Positions 8,821 to 17,098 of a DNA stretch of 40,683 nucleotides are shown piece after piece (positions within the stretch are counted from its first letter, which is position 1; each line of letters begins with the position of its first letter). A model generated the notes under the pieces. It made no database searches and was not told the DNA's origin. It saw only the letters and a list, made by a program, of their open reading frames with translations. The DNA is from Clostridiales bacterium DTU024 (lineage in GTDB: Bacteria; Bacillota; Clostridia; Christensenellales; Aristaeellaceae), in the NCBI GenBank assembly GCA_001513425.1, contig LFTR01000223.1:7112-47794 (forward strand), in the 5' to 3' direction. A program made the translations under genes and the position numbers.

Positions 8821-9084
8821 ACAACAACACTAGTGAAAATCATTGATATTATGGGGTTTTTGAACACACTCTGGTCTGTTATCCCCTCGAAATACGAACG
8901 TTTAATCGAGTCATGTACAAACCTTCGGCACGTATGTTCTTGTTTGATTATTCATTTGTGAAATATCGCCAAATATTTCTCAATATTGTGTTCATAAAAG
9001 CGAATTTTCGCTTATTGGATTTCTTTTTTCAAGCGCATTTTGGATGTTTGCGCCACTTGTCACACAAGTCTCCTAAATAGGCAC
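8821..9084. other. AT-rich gene-free stretch upstream of mraZ
   Basis: No plausible gene is present. The base composition is clearly more AT-rich than the flanks. Three dyads stand out: GAAATAT-6nt-ATATTTC at 8960-8979, AAGCGAA-TT-TTCGCTT near 9000-9015, and ACTTGT-CAC-ACAAGT at 9055-9069. No confident promoter or known RNA family was recognised. Confidence 0.5.
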
Positions 9085-9106
9085 AAAAAAAGCAGCTTTC
9101 GCTGCT
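9085..9106 (-). terminator. Intrinsic terminator after the metallophosphoesterase gene
   Basis: Minus-strand AGCAGC-GAAA-GCTGCT hairpin with a GNRA tetraloop followed by a run of seven T. It ends the transcript coming from the rodA/zinc-ribbon/phosphoesterase side and insulates the mraZ promoter. Confidence 0.9.
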
Positions 9107-9166
9107 GAAATTGGCAATAGCTGCCACACTGGATTATCTGACAGGGTGTCGATGACACCGCGATGT

Positions 9167-9898
9167 CTATTCCCCCGTTACCGGAAGCTTGAAGAGAGTG
9201 AAATCCAAAGCATCGCATGACACCAACTGGTATCCGATGCCATTCAATTCGCCATTGCGGGCAGATTTGGTTCCCATGCCGTGAATGTGCCCATAGACGG
9301 CGAAACTGACTTGGTACTTTTCGAGAATTCGCGTCACCTGCGTTTCCCCGCCTTGTGCGTCAAATGGCGGGAAGTGCAAAAGCGCAACACGTTTTTTTCT
9401 TTCGCCCAATTTCATGCCATGCTGCAAAGACATCTCAAGACGAATCAACTCCCGCTGATAGATTTTGGCATTTTCCAAATCCGATTCGTTTGCGGGAGAT
9501 GTCCAGCCGCGGGAACCGCAAAAAACAAGACCGCCAATGTGGGCGGCATCGTTCTGAAGCGCGTAGATACTTTTTGGCAACCTCGCACGCACCTGCGTGA
9601 TGGAACCCCACCAAAAGTCATGATTCCCGCGTACAATAATCTTTCGCCCGGGGAGCAGCGAAATGGCATCCAAATCATCCTGTGCCGCGTCCAACGTCAT
9701 AGCCCACGAAATATCACCCGGAATAAGAACAATGTCCTCTTCCCCCACTTTCGCCAGCCAATCACTCTTAATGCGCTCAAAATGCCCTTCCCAATGACTG
9801 CCGAATATGTCCATCGGCTTGTCCGTATTTCCGGGAAGATGAAAGTCACTGATGGCAAAAACGGAAATAGGCTCACATATCGTCTTCTTCGCTGTCAT
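9167..9898 (-). CDS. Calcineurin-like metallophosphoesterase
   Basis: A two-metal phosphoesterase of unknown substrate. All core motifs are present in order: DFHL (D-x-H), GDISW, GNHDFWW, LHFPPF and GHIHG. The 243-residue length and the FWWGS and GSRGW segments resemble the COG1768-type cytosolic phosphohydrolases found in many Bacillota. The start at 9898 (MTAKKTICEPISVFAISDFH) follows AGGGATGAGG; an ATG two codons earlier is possible. It overlaps the end of the zinc-ribbon gene by 26 bases, so the two are translationally coupled. No signal peptide is visible. Confidence 0.85.
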   Translation of the reverse strand: MTAKKTICEPISVFAISDFHLPGNTDKPMDIFGSHWEGHFERIKSDWLAKVGEEDIVLIPGDISWAMTLDAAQDDLDAISLLPGRKIIVRGNHDFWWGSITQVRARLPKSIYALQNDAAHIGGLVFCGSRGWTSPANESDLENAKIYQRELIRLEMSLQHGMKLGERKKRVALLHFPPFDAQGGETQVTRILEKYQVSFAVYGHIHGMGTKSARNGELNGIGYQLVSCDALDFTLFKLPVTGE

Positions 9899-10268
9899 CC
9901 TCATCCCTATTCTCTTCTTCTTCCATTTCGTCAAGCGACAAATGGTTGTTCATTTCCTGATACTCTTCATCGTGAATGTCTTCCTCCACGTCCGGGATGA
10001 TTTCATCCATCGTGCTGACGTCATCCAGTTCAACATGTCCGTTGCCCGGTGTGGTTTCCTCTTCCTTTTTGTTGTGGCTGTCCATTTCCTTCAAACAAAA
10101 CAAACAAACATCCTTGCCGGGCAATGCAGGCACATCATTGCAAACGGTACACATTTCCGTTTCTTCCTTGGGCACTTCCCCATGGATTTCACGAAGACAT
10201 ACCTTGCAGTATTTGTCCTGATCATTCATATAATTGAGTTCGCAACGCGGGCACTTGACCAAAGGCAT
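9873..10268 (-). CDS. Small double zinc-ribbon protein with acidic tail
   Basis: The 131-residue product starts MPLVKCPRCELNYM and has two CxxC pairs in the first finger (CPRC, CKVC) and two in the second (CTVC, CLFC), within the first 70 residues. The C-terminal half is strongly acidic and ends in a run of Glu/Asp (EEEENRDEDDSEEDDM). The ATG at 10268 follows GGAGG with a seven-base gap; the open frame upstream to 10307 lies in the leader. The fold suggests metal-dependent protein or nucleic-acid contact; the acidic tail could mimic nucleic acid or bind a basic partner. No specific function is recognised. It has its own promoter and is coupled to the phosphoesterase downstream. Confidence 0.75.
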   Translation of the reverse strand: MPLVKCPRCELNYMNDQDKYCKVCLREIHGEVPKEETEMCTVCNDVPALPGKDVCLFCLKEMDSHNKKEEETTPGNGHVELDDVSTMDEIIPDVEEDIHDEEYQEMNNHLSLDEMEEEENRDEDDSEEDDM

Positions 10269-10327
10269 AGAAGTTCCTCCACTTGGCATTGACCCCAAAA
10301 ACAACAAGGTCTCTCAATAGCAAAGGG

Positions 10328-10356
10328 ATTATACTATGCACTTTGTGGATAAGCAA
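10328..10356 (-). promoter_or_regulatory. Sigma-A promoter of the zinc-ribbon/phosphoesterase pair
   Basis: TTGCTT (10356-10351), 17-base spacer, TATAAT (10333-10328) on the minus strand, placed directly after the rodA stop. Because no terminator separates it from rodA, read-through from the mre operon is also likely. Confidence 0.8.
10344..10352 (-). promoter_or_regulatory. Perfect DnaA box inside the promoter spacer
   Basis: TTATCCACA on the minus strand, an exact match to the DnaA consensus, overlaps the -35 box and spacer of the promoter at 10328-10356. Bound DnaA would block RNA polymerase. A single 9-mer can occur by chance in a window this size, so the functional call is weak. Confidence 0.4.
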
Positions 10357-10359
10357 GAG

Positions 10360-11637
10360 TCATTTTCCAAGGCTTCGACGCTTACGCGGCTGATCCGCCA
10401 CATTCACATAAACCTTCGCCTTTTTGCCGCGCTTACGGGTTTTCCCGGGTATCGCCACGGTAGCAGAGAAGTTGGGCATCACAGTGATTCTGTTCTTTGC
10501 GACATTCAACACCAGCGACACGCCAATGACGTTAGTCAAAAGATTCGATCCTCCATAACTGATGAACGGCAGCGGAATACCGGTAATAGGCATAAGGCCG
10601 ATCGTCATGGCGATATTCTGGAACACATGAAAGAAAAGCATCGCCATCACGCCGATAATGATGAGTTGCCCAAACTTATCAAACGTGTATCTGGCAAGAT
10701 ACAGCATTCTGAGAATCATCAGGACATAAAGCGTCACAATCAGTACGCAACCCAAAAACCCTACCGCTTCGCCGACAGTCGCAAAGACGAAGTCCGTCCA
10801 GTCTTCCGGGACGAAGTCCAACTGACTGTGAGACCCGACAACAAACAGACCTACCCCGGTGAGCCCGCCCGAACCGATCGCCTCCTGGGAATTGAGGATC
10901 TGCAAACCCGCGCTCTGCGTGTATTTCGACGGATCCAGGAAAGACAGTATACGCAGCAAACGATAGTCGTCTGAGCCACTGATGATACCATAGCCAAATA
11001 TGGTGACAATACCGATGATTGCGACAAGTAAAAGCCCAAGGAGCCACTTCCAGTTAGCGCCGCCAAAGTAGATCATGATGTAGAAGATGGCAGCCATGAC
11101 GATGACAGAACCGGCCTCCCCTTGTGCCAATGTAACCAGCGCTGGTACGGCAACAATCATCATAAGGCGCAGTGCATCCTTGAACGTGCTCATCGGCTTC
11201 GGATTGCTCGCCATGTTGCGCGCCAGCATCAGGATGATGGCAATTTTGGCAAATTCACTGGGCTGGAACATGCGGCCCAGTGCCAACTGATACCAGGCAC
11301 TCACATTTCGTATCGCCGATGTTCCCAGCACCACAACCAGCAACGCTACCACGACGTAATAGAATAACCGCGCATAATTGCGGAACTGCTCATAGGGAAT
11401 GGAAACGACAAACCAGACCACTATGGGGGACGCGACAGCAAAGATAGCCTGCCATGAACCCGTGTTGGAGTTGATGATTTTGTTGATTAGCGGCGCATCG
11501 ACACTGATGGATGGGTTGTACGTGGCGGTAGAAATAAACAAAACGCCGAGCGTTACCAACGCGTACATCATCAGAAGCAGCGGAACGTCAAAGAAAGGTT
11601 TACTGCGCCGTGCGTGTTCATGCTCAATAGTGGTCAT
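10360..11637 (-). CDS. rodA: SEDS peptidoglycan glycosyltransferase RodA
   Basis: Polytopic SEDS enzyme that polymerises lipid II together with a class B PBP, here for cell elongation. The 425-residue product has about ten hydrophobic helices, the QPSEFAKIAIILMLA motif, the PEDWTDFVFA loop carrying the conserved catalytic aspartate, and the family end motif GLMPITGIPLPFISYGGSN. The C-terminus is a basic cytoplasmic tail. Its ATG overlaps the minD stop by four bases (ATGA). Being last in the maf-mreBCD-mrdA-minD operon with PBP2 supports RodA instead of FtsW. Confidence 0.93.
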   Translation of the reverse strand: MTTIEHEHARRSKPFFDVPLLLMMYALVTLGVLFISTATYNPSISVDAPLINKIINSNTGSWQAIFAVASPIVVWFVVSIPYEQFRNYARLFYYVVVALLVVVLGTSAIRNVSAWYQLALGRMFQPSEFAKIAIILMLARNMASNPKPMSTFKDALRLMMIVAVPALVTLAQGEAGSVIVMAAIFYIMIYFGGANWKWLLGLLLVAIIGIVTIFGYGIISGSDDYRLLRILSFLDPSKYTQSAGLQILNSQEAIGSGGLTGVGLFVVGSHSQLDFVPEDWTDFVFATVGEAVGFLGCVLIVTLYVLMILRMLYLARYTFDKFGQLIIIGVMAMLFFHVFQNIAMTIGLMPITGIPLPFISYGGSNLLTNVIGVSLVLNVAKNRITVMPNFSATVAIPGKTRKRGKKAKVYVNVADQPRKRRSLGK

Positions 11638-12428
11638 TTAAGTCCTCGCATAAATTTCTCAAGCCACTTGCGAAAAGGGCTTTTCAGGTAGTTTTCAAAC
11701 GGCACATCCTGGCCGCGCATGCGGGATGCGATATTGCCAAGAGCAATGGTCACTTCGGCGGAATCGCATTCCGCCATCGTCAAACCTTGCAGCAGGGCAG
11801 AATAGACTTGCGCGTCATTGGGTATAGTGCCCAGCAGAGCCATGTCGATGTTTGATGCAATCGTCTGAGGCGATTGGATGCTGCCGTTTTTCAGGCTCGA
11901 GACATCATATCGGTTGAGAATCAAATAGGGGCTCAGCGTGGCCTTCTTGAAAACCGTTTGCGCCGTTTTTTGGGTGTCCCGCAGACACACATCATCGGGC
12001 GTCGCAACGAGAGCCAAATCATCGGCAACCGCAAGCATGTTCCTGAATCCTTTTCCCAAGCCCGCCGGGCAATCTACCAACACGACATCAAAGTATTTTC
12101 TGATGGTAGAAAAAATCTTTGTCAGCTGTCCCGTACTGAAATCGCCCGGTTTTGCCGTCTGCCCGCCCACGAGCAAATATAACGAGGGGTAAGTGGGATG
12201 AGGCACCATCGCTTCTTCCAGAGAACAGCGTTTTTCCAGGCAGTCGCTCAGTTCATACAATACGCGGTCCTGCATCCCCAACATCAAATCCAAATTCCGA
12301 AGGCCTATGTCTGCGTCCACGATCAGGGTGCGCATACCGCGCTTGGCAAATTCCACCGCCAGACCTGCCGACACGGAGGATTTGCCAACGCCACCTTTTC
12401 CTGAAGCAAACGCCCATACTTTTCCCAT
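11634..12428 (-). CDS. minD: Septum-site ATPase MinD
   Basis: Deviant Walker ATPase that dimerises on the membrane and positions division. The 264-residue product begins MGKVWAFASGKGGVGKSSVS with the signature lysine, then VDADIGLRNLDLMLG (switch I) and LVDCPAGLGKG (switch II), and ends with an amphipathic basic helix (FRKWLEKFMRGLK) matching the MinD membrane-targeting sequence. That helix and the context argue against FlhG or ParA. GGAGAGAAG precedes the ATG. It lies 9 bases after mrdA and overlaps rodA by four. minC and minE, its usual partners in this operon, are not in the window. Confidence 0.93.
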   Translation of the reverse strand: MGKVWAFASGKGGVGKSSVSAGLAVEFAKRGMRTLIVDADIGLRNLDLMLGMQDRVLYELSDCLEKRCSLEEAMVPHPTYPSLYLLVGGQTAKPGDFSTGQLTKIFSTIRKYFDVVLVDCPAGLGKGFRNMLAVADDLALVATPDDVCLRDTQKTAQTVFKKATLSPYLILNRYDVSSLKNGSIQSPQTIASNIDMALLGTIPNDAQVYSALLQGLTMAECDSAEVTIALGNIASRMRGQDVPFENYLKSPFRKWLEKFMRGLK

Positions 12429-12437
12429 CTTCTCTCC

Positions 12438-14966
12438 TCACGGCATTAGCTCGTTGCCGGGCACCACAGGAACATCGCCTGTGTGCTTGGTCTTATTGTC
12501 CATCCACCACTCGATAAAGTCCTTGGCAGCGAGCACCGTTTCACCGCCGGAAAAACCATTGGGGATAAGTGTGACCACCGCAATTTCTGCGGGTGTGTCA
12601 AATGGCGTCAGCGCCAGGAACCAGCCGTTGTTTTCCACATCGAGTTTAACGCCGCCGATAGTGATCTGAGAGGTACCGGTTTTCGCCCACAAGTCGTTTT
12701 CATATTTCCAGTTCTTGAAGTAACGGCCTGCCGTACCGGCCTGATCGGCGTCAACCACGCCTTTCATGCCTTCCCGGATGTATGGCAGATACGGTTCTGC
12801 GCCTTCCAAACGACCGAAAATGTTGGGCTCATACTTGTTGAGGATCTCCCCGTCCGGAGATATCACCGAATCAATGACAGACAAGTTGAATACAGTGCCG
12901 CCATTGCCAATACTGGCAACGTAGCGGGAAACGGCCGCCGGAGTCAACAGTGTGATGGACTGTCCGATACCCATCTGTACTTCCAAGCTGCCGCCCCATT
13001 TTATGTCGTTAAGGTAGACCCAGATGTCTCCGATGACCGCCTGCTTCCATACCATGTCGCGCGTCATATTCAGTTCTGCCATTAGGATGGGGCGCATTGC
13101 GTCTGCCCATTGATCGGAGCCGGTGGCTACCGCCATATTCATGAGTTCCCGTATGCACGCATCCAGCCTAGCCTCATCATAGGTAATGCCGTAGCTGGCG
13201 CCTATGTTGCGCAAGTGTTTCTTGATGGACGCGGCAACCAGAATGGGCTGGGACGTCTCCTGTTCCTGCAAGGCAGCGCTGGGGTCGTATAGCGAGGTTT
13301 GATTGCCGACAATGCTGCGCGCTTCACCCGGCAATTGGATGCCCGTTTTGGAAGTCAAGCCCATTTGCGCGGCGTACTTGTAAAGACGGTTGGTGCCTTT
13401 ATCACCATACAGGCGCCCCGTGATCTCATAAAAGAAGTAATTGCAGGAGTTGGAAATGCCCTTCACGATGGTCTGGTTGGCGTGTTTGTACCGCTGGCCC
13501 TTGGTAATCCAGCAGGTAGGTGCGTCCGCTTCGTTATTGGTGAAGCGCATATAGGCACCGTCATCACTGATGGTTTCCGTGACCGTCAGTTCATTGTTCG
13601 TCAATGCAGCCAGTGCCGTAGCCATCTTGAAGATGGAGCCGGGCTCAGCCCGTTGCTGAATACCGTAGTTCCGCAGCACTTTACGATCATCCAAGAGGTA
13701 CTGAACGGCCTCTCCCCCTCCCGCCGTCATAGCGTTGAGGTCGTAGGTGGGATATTGCGCCATGGCGAGTACCCGCCCCGTGTTGACATCCAGTACGATC
13801 ATGGAACCTGTTTCCGCCAGCTTCAAAGGATACTTATCAAAATCCCGCGATTCGAGTTTTTCACGGTTTTTTTCGAGCCAGTCGCCGCTTACGAGCTTTT
13901 GTTCTTGCCTCTCCCTTGTGTGGGAGATGTTATCAGCGATAGCTTGCTCCGCGACTTGCTGATATCCGGCAATAAGCGTAAGTTTCACGTTGTTGCCATT
14001 CACCGGCGCCGTATAATCGATTTGGCGTGTTAAGCGGCCCAGATTGTCGCGCTCCATAACGCGGCTGCCCTGTCGGCTCTGGATATTGGGTGTCAGCCAA
14101 TTTTCCATGCTCTTTTCCACACCGTCTTTTCCGATTGTGTCATTGAGCGCATAGCCAAGAGGTTTAAGTTCTTCCTGATAATTGTCGGAGTCCGCGATAG
14201 GCCCCACGTAACCGATGACCTGCGATGCCATGGTGCCGCGCGGATAGATGCGTTTCTCGCCGTTGGCGATGTCAATGCCCGCGAGCACCATCTTTCTGCC
14301 CGTTATTTCGCTGACAGCAGAAAAAGGAACGTCCTTGGCAATGGTTATGGGAACAGAGTTGTACAGATTCATCTGCATTTCGGAATATACCGCCATCACC
14401 TTGAGGATGGTTTCTTCATCAAGGCCGCGGGTATCCAAATCGTACAGTTTCAGCAGATGATCGTAACACTCCTCCGCCGTATCATAATCAGGATTGGCCT
14501 CGGGCAAATAGTGATTGTTATGCCATTGGTTGGAACGTATCTGCCAGGCGCGCTCCGAAATGCCTTTGCCAAAGTTGAACTCCCAGGCATTGCTTTCTGG
14601 ATTGCGTTCAATGACAAATGAAACGCTCAATTCCCCGCCGTACTTTTCGACGATCCCAATCGTTTCCAGAAGGGAAGTGCTGAAAGCTTTGTAGTCTGCC
14701 TCGCTGTTCTGCTTCATGTTCCGCTGGAAAGTAACATTGAATGTTTCTTCGCTCATCGCCAGCACAACCGAATCCGCATCGGTAATCATGCCGCGTTTGC
14801 CCGTCAGCCGCAGCGTCTTCTCGCTTTTGTTTCCGGCATCCGTCTGGTAAATATCGGCGCTTTTGACCTGCAGATCATACAAGCCCATAACAATGAAGCC
14901 AAAGCAGGCAAGTACGAACACCCCAAAAACGAGGAATCTAAGGTTAACGGATCTTTCAATTTTCAT
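12438..14966 (-). CDS. mrdA: Penicillin-binding protein 2 (elongation transpeptidase)
   Basis: Class B PBP that cross-links peptidoglycan made by RodA. The ATG at 14966 (MKIERSVNLRFLVFG) has GGGAGGG eight bases upstream; the 62-codon longer frame lies inside mreD. The 842-residue product has a transmembrane anchor near 9-30, a dimerisation/pedestal region, and the transpeptidase motifs SIFK (444-447), SCN (507-509) and KTGTS (762-766). It is about 100 residues longer than common PBP2A proteins, and an apparent insertion lies at roughly 565-655, between SxN and KTG. It overlaps mreD by 11 bases and precedes minD. Confidence 0.95.
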   Translation of the reverse strand: MKIERSVNLRFLVFGVFVLACFGFIVMGLYDLQVKSADIYQTDAGNKSEKTLRLTGKRGMITDADSVVLAMSEETFNVTFQRNMKQNSEADYKAFSTSLLETIGIVEKYGGELSVSFVIERNPESNAWEFNFGKGISERAWQIRSNQWHNNHYLPEANPDYDTAEECYDHLLKLYDLDTRGLDEETILKVMAVYSEMQMNLYNSVPITIAKDVPFSAVSEITGRKMVLAGIDIANGEKRIYPRGTMASQVIGYVGPIADSDNYQEELKPLGYALNDTIGKDGVEKSMENWLTPNIQSRQGSRVMERDNLGRLTRQIDYTAPVNGNNVKLTLIAGYQQVAEQAIADNISHTRERQEQKLVSGDWLEKNREKLESRDFDKYPLKLAETGSMIVLDVNTGRVLAMAQYPTYDLNAMTAGGGEAVQYLLDDRKVLRNYGIQQRAEPGSIFKMATALAALTNNELTVTETISDDGAYMRFTNNEADAPTCWITKGQRYKHANQTIVKGISNSCNYFFYEITGRLYGDKGTNRLYKYAAQMGLTSKTGIQLPGEARSIVGNQTSLYDPSAALQEQETSQPILVAASIKKHLRNIGASYGITYDEARLDACIRELMNMAVATGSDQWADAMRPILMAELNMTRDMVWKQAVIGDIWVYLNDIKWGGSLEVQMGIGQSITLLTPAAVSRYVASIGNGGTVFNLSVIDSVISPDGEILNKYEPNIFGRLEGAEPYLPYIREGMKGVVDADQAGTAGRYFKNWKYENDLWAKTGTSQITIGGVKLDVENNGWFLALTPFDTPAEIAVVTLIPNGFSGGETVLAAKDFIEWWMDNKTKHTGDVPVVPGNELMP

Positions 14967-15882
14967 GGGTATTCCCTCCCTTCCGGGACAACTTCTTGGA
15001 GACAAATTTGCGAGCGGATCGCCTGAACTTTCCGGGTTTATTCGCAACCTTGTCCGCAGGCTTATCCGGCGTTTCGCGAACAATTCTGATTTTTTCCGGC
15101 GGCCCGTCACGCCTGACCTCAAACCCATGCAGAGAATCCGCGGTCGGGTCATCGGGGATCAGGCAAAGTGCCTTCCAGTCCTGCAAAGGCATTTCGTCAT
15201 TTTCGCGCACAAAATCTTCGCCCACTTCATGCACCGCACGCTTTGGATACATCCCCAAAAACTTGCGAACAGGGAACATGACCACACAACACAGCGCCGT
15301 ATAAGTCACTGCCATCAGCATGTTGCTGAAATGACGCAAAGAAAGCGTTACGCCGCCAAGCGCCGCATAGAGGATCATAATCACCTCATACGTGCCGTGA
15401 AGGCAGACTGCGTTTAGAAGTATGCGCAGATGCGGATTCATATCATCAGGGGACGTACGCTTGAATGTAATTCGGAACTTCCTCTTTTTGCGCACAGTGG
15501 ATTGGATATGATCAATATGTTCCTCACTTTTCAGCTTAATGCGCCGAAACTCACGCTTCATGTCACTCATATCCGCAAAAACCTGCGCATAAATGAGGGC
15601 GAGCGTCGGATACATGATCACGTAGAACGAATTGATATTGCGCGCCATGGACTCCAAAATGATCCCGATGACTGCACCTGAAGCGAACGCGTACTTTTTA
15701 CCGAAAGACACAGTGAGAATCGCAATGATCACCATGTTAAGGTTGCCCATCACGCCAAAAATCTTGAGGTGCGGCATGACGCATGTCTGCAATAGATAGA
15801 ACAGCAGTATCAAAGAAGCTGTCTTGATCAGTTTTCTGGTTGTCTGTCCTATTCTTTTTGCCATTCTCAGGGCAATGCTCAT
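14956..15882 (-). CDS. mreD: Rod-shape protein MreD, enlarged
   Basis: MreD is an integral membrane partner of MreC in the elongasome. The 308-residue product has hydrophobic helices in the first 110 residues (SLILLFYLLQTCVMPHL, NMVIIAILTVSF, YVIMYPTLALIYAQVF) and again near 155-205. A charged cytoplasmic stretch of about 45 residues (DMSDMKREFRRIKLKSEEHI and following) separates them, and a basic tail of about 95 residues follows. Typical MreD is about 170 residues, so both additions are unusual. The ATG overlaps the mreC stop by four bases; GAGG lies seven bases upstream. Assignment rests on operon position and helix pattern. Confidence 0.82.
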   Translation of the reverse strand: MSIALRMAKRIGQTTRKLIKTASLILLFYLLQTCVMPHLKIFGVMGNLNMVIIAILTVSFGKKYAFASGAVIGIILESMARNINSFYVIMYPTLALIYAQVFADMSDMKREFRRIKLKSEEHIDHIQSTVRKKRKFRITFKRTSPDDMNPHLRILLNAVCLHGTYEVIMILYAALGGVTLSLRHFSNMLMAVTYTALCCVVMFPVRKFLGMYPKRAVHEVGEDFVRENDEMPLQDWKALCLIPDDPTADSLHGFEVRRDGPPEKIRIVRETPDKPADKVANKPGKFRRSARKFVSKKLSRKGGNTHEN

Positions 15883-17090
15883 AGGTCGTCCTCAAGGGTC
15901 ATTTGATCGACCGAGAATGTGGGTGTCGGTTCCGGCGTGGGTTCCGGATCTGGCGACTGGGCAGGTTCGATTGTGGCGTCCGGGGCAACCCTGTCTACAT
16001 AAGTAATATCATCCATAGCGCTGCGCGTTGGAGCGGGCGGTGGTGTTTGCGACTGAGCCGGATCGGGCGTATCGGTAGGCACCGGCGGCGTTGGGGTCAG
16101 TGCAGTCTGCTGTCCGATAAAGGTAGGTACGGGGATAGGCGTGGGGAGCGGCACAAACGTGGCCTGGGACATCGCCCCACGGTTGTCAGCGGTTTCCGCG
16201 CGCGTCGGGCGAAAGCGGTAGACGATCACATACTCGATATGATCAAAGTCCGCGATGGGGTCCACTACGATATATTGCTTGTTATCTTCCAGTCCGCGCG
16301 TACTTTCCCGTACATAGCCAACAGGGATTCCTTTCGGAAATTCCATACCAACACCGCTTGTAACCACGCGGTCGCCCGGTCGGGGCAGCGTCGTATAAGA
16401 TAGGTAGAACATGCGGCACTCGTTCAGGCCGTTGACCGAAAGCGTGCCTCTGATGGTACCTTGGTCGCGGCTGGACTCTATCAACGCCGCGATACTGCTG
16501 TTGGCGTCAATTATGCCCATGACAGAAGCGCTGCTTGGTTTGACATCGTAAGTATATCCAATCAAAGCACCCGGCACCACGACCGCCATGTAGTCCTGTA
16601 CACCGTGGTTTGTACCCACATCGATGGTAAGAGTATAGGTGTAATTGCTGGTGTCCCGACCGATCACGTTGGCCCTGACGCCGTCCAGCCCCAGATTGCG
16701 CGAAATTTCATCGTTCAGATCAGCGGCATTCGCCAGCTCGTATTCCAGTGTTTCAACGCGCATGGCTTTATCGGTTAATTCGTCCACTTTTTGCAGAAGC
16801 TTTTCGTACTCCTCCTCCAGCGTTCCCCGATACTTGAGCTTCCTCAGGTAATCCACCACCTCATCTGTTGCTCCGGCAAAAGCCTTTTGAACGGGGGTGA
16901 TGAATCGTGCGACAATCTGCCTGGGCGCCTCCAGTATTCTGATGTCCGGAAAGAACTGCGATGCAATCATGGAAGCAATTACCATGAGCAGCGCCACAAT
17001 AATGGCAAAACCCGCAAGCTGGGTCAGCCTTCGCTTTTGCCGCGGGCGTGACGACTCGTTTTTGCGTTTTTTATTTTTGAGCCGTGCCAT
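15879..17090 (-). CDS. mreC: Rod-shape protein MreC with Pro/Thr-rich tail
   Basis: Bitopic scaffold that activates PBP2-RodA. The 403-residue product has a basic cytoplasmic start, one transmembrane helix near 25-47, a coiled-coil region near 80-115 (EEEYEKLLQKVDELTDKAMR) and the two MreC beta-domains (VIGRDTSNYTYTLTIDVGTN; RPGDRVVTSGVGMEFPKGIP). The last 110 residues are extracytoplasmic, low in complexity and rich in Pro, Thr and Asp, with TPTP and PEPTPEP repeats. Nine bases separate it from mreB; AAGGG precedes the ATG. Confidence 0.95.
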   Translation of the reverse strand: MARLKNKKRKNESSRPRQKRRLTQLAGFAIIVALLMVIASMIASQFFPDIRILEAPRQIVARFITPVQKAFAGATDEVVDYLRKLKYRGTLEEEYEKLLQKVDELTDKAMRVETLEYELANAADLNDEISRNLGLDGVRANVIGRDTSNYTYTLTIDVGTNHGVQDYMAVVVPGALIGYTYDVKPSSASVMGIIDANSSIAALIESSRDQGTIRGTLSVNGLNECRMFYLSYTTLPRPGDRVVTSGVGMEFPKGIPVGYVRESTRGLEDNKQYIVVDPIADFDHIEYVIVYRFRPTRAETADNRGAMSQATFVPLPTPIPVPTFIGQQTALTPTPPVPTDTPDPAQSQTPPPAPTRSAMDDITYVDRVAPDATIEPAQSPDPEPTPEPTPTFSVDQMTLEDDL

Positions 17091-17098
17091 AAAATCCC

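Noticed and set aside
9281..10000. 239-aa open frame antisense to the metallophosphoesterase
   Set aside because: Shadow of a gene with all catalytic motifs on the other strand.
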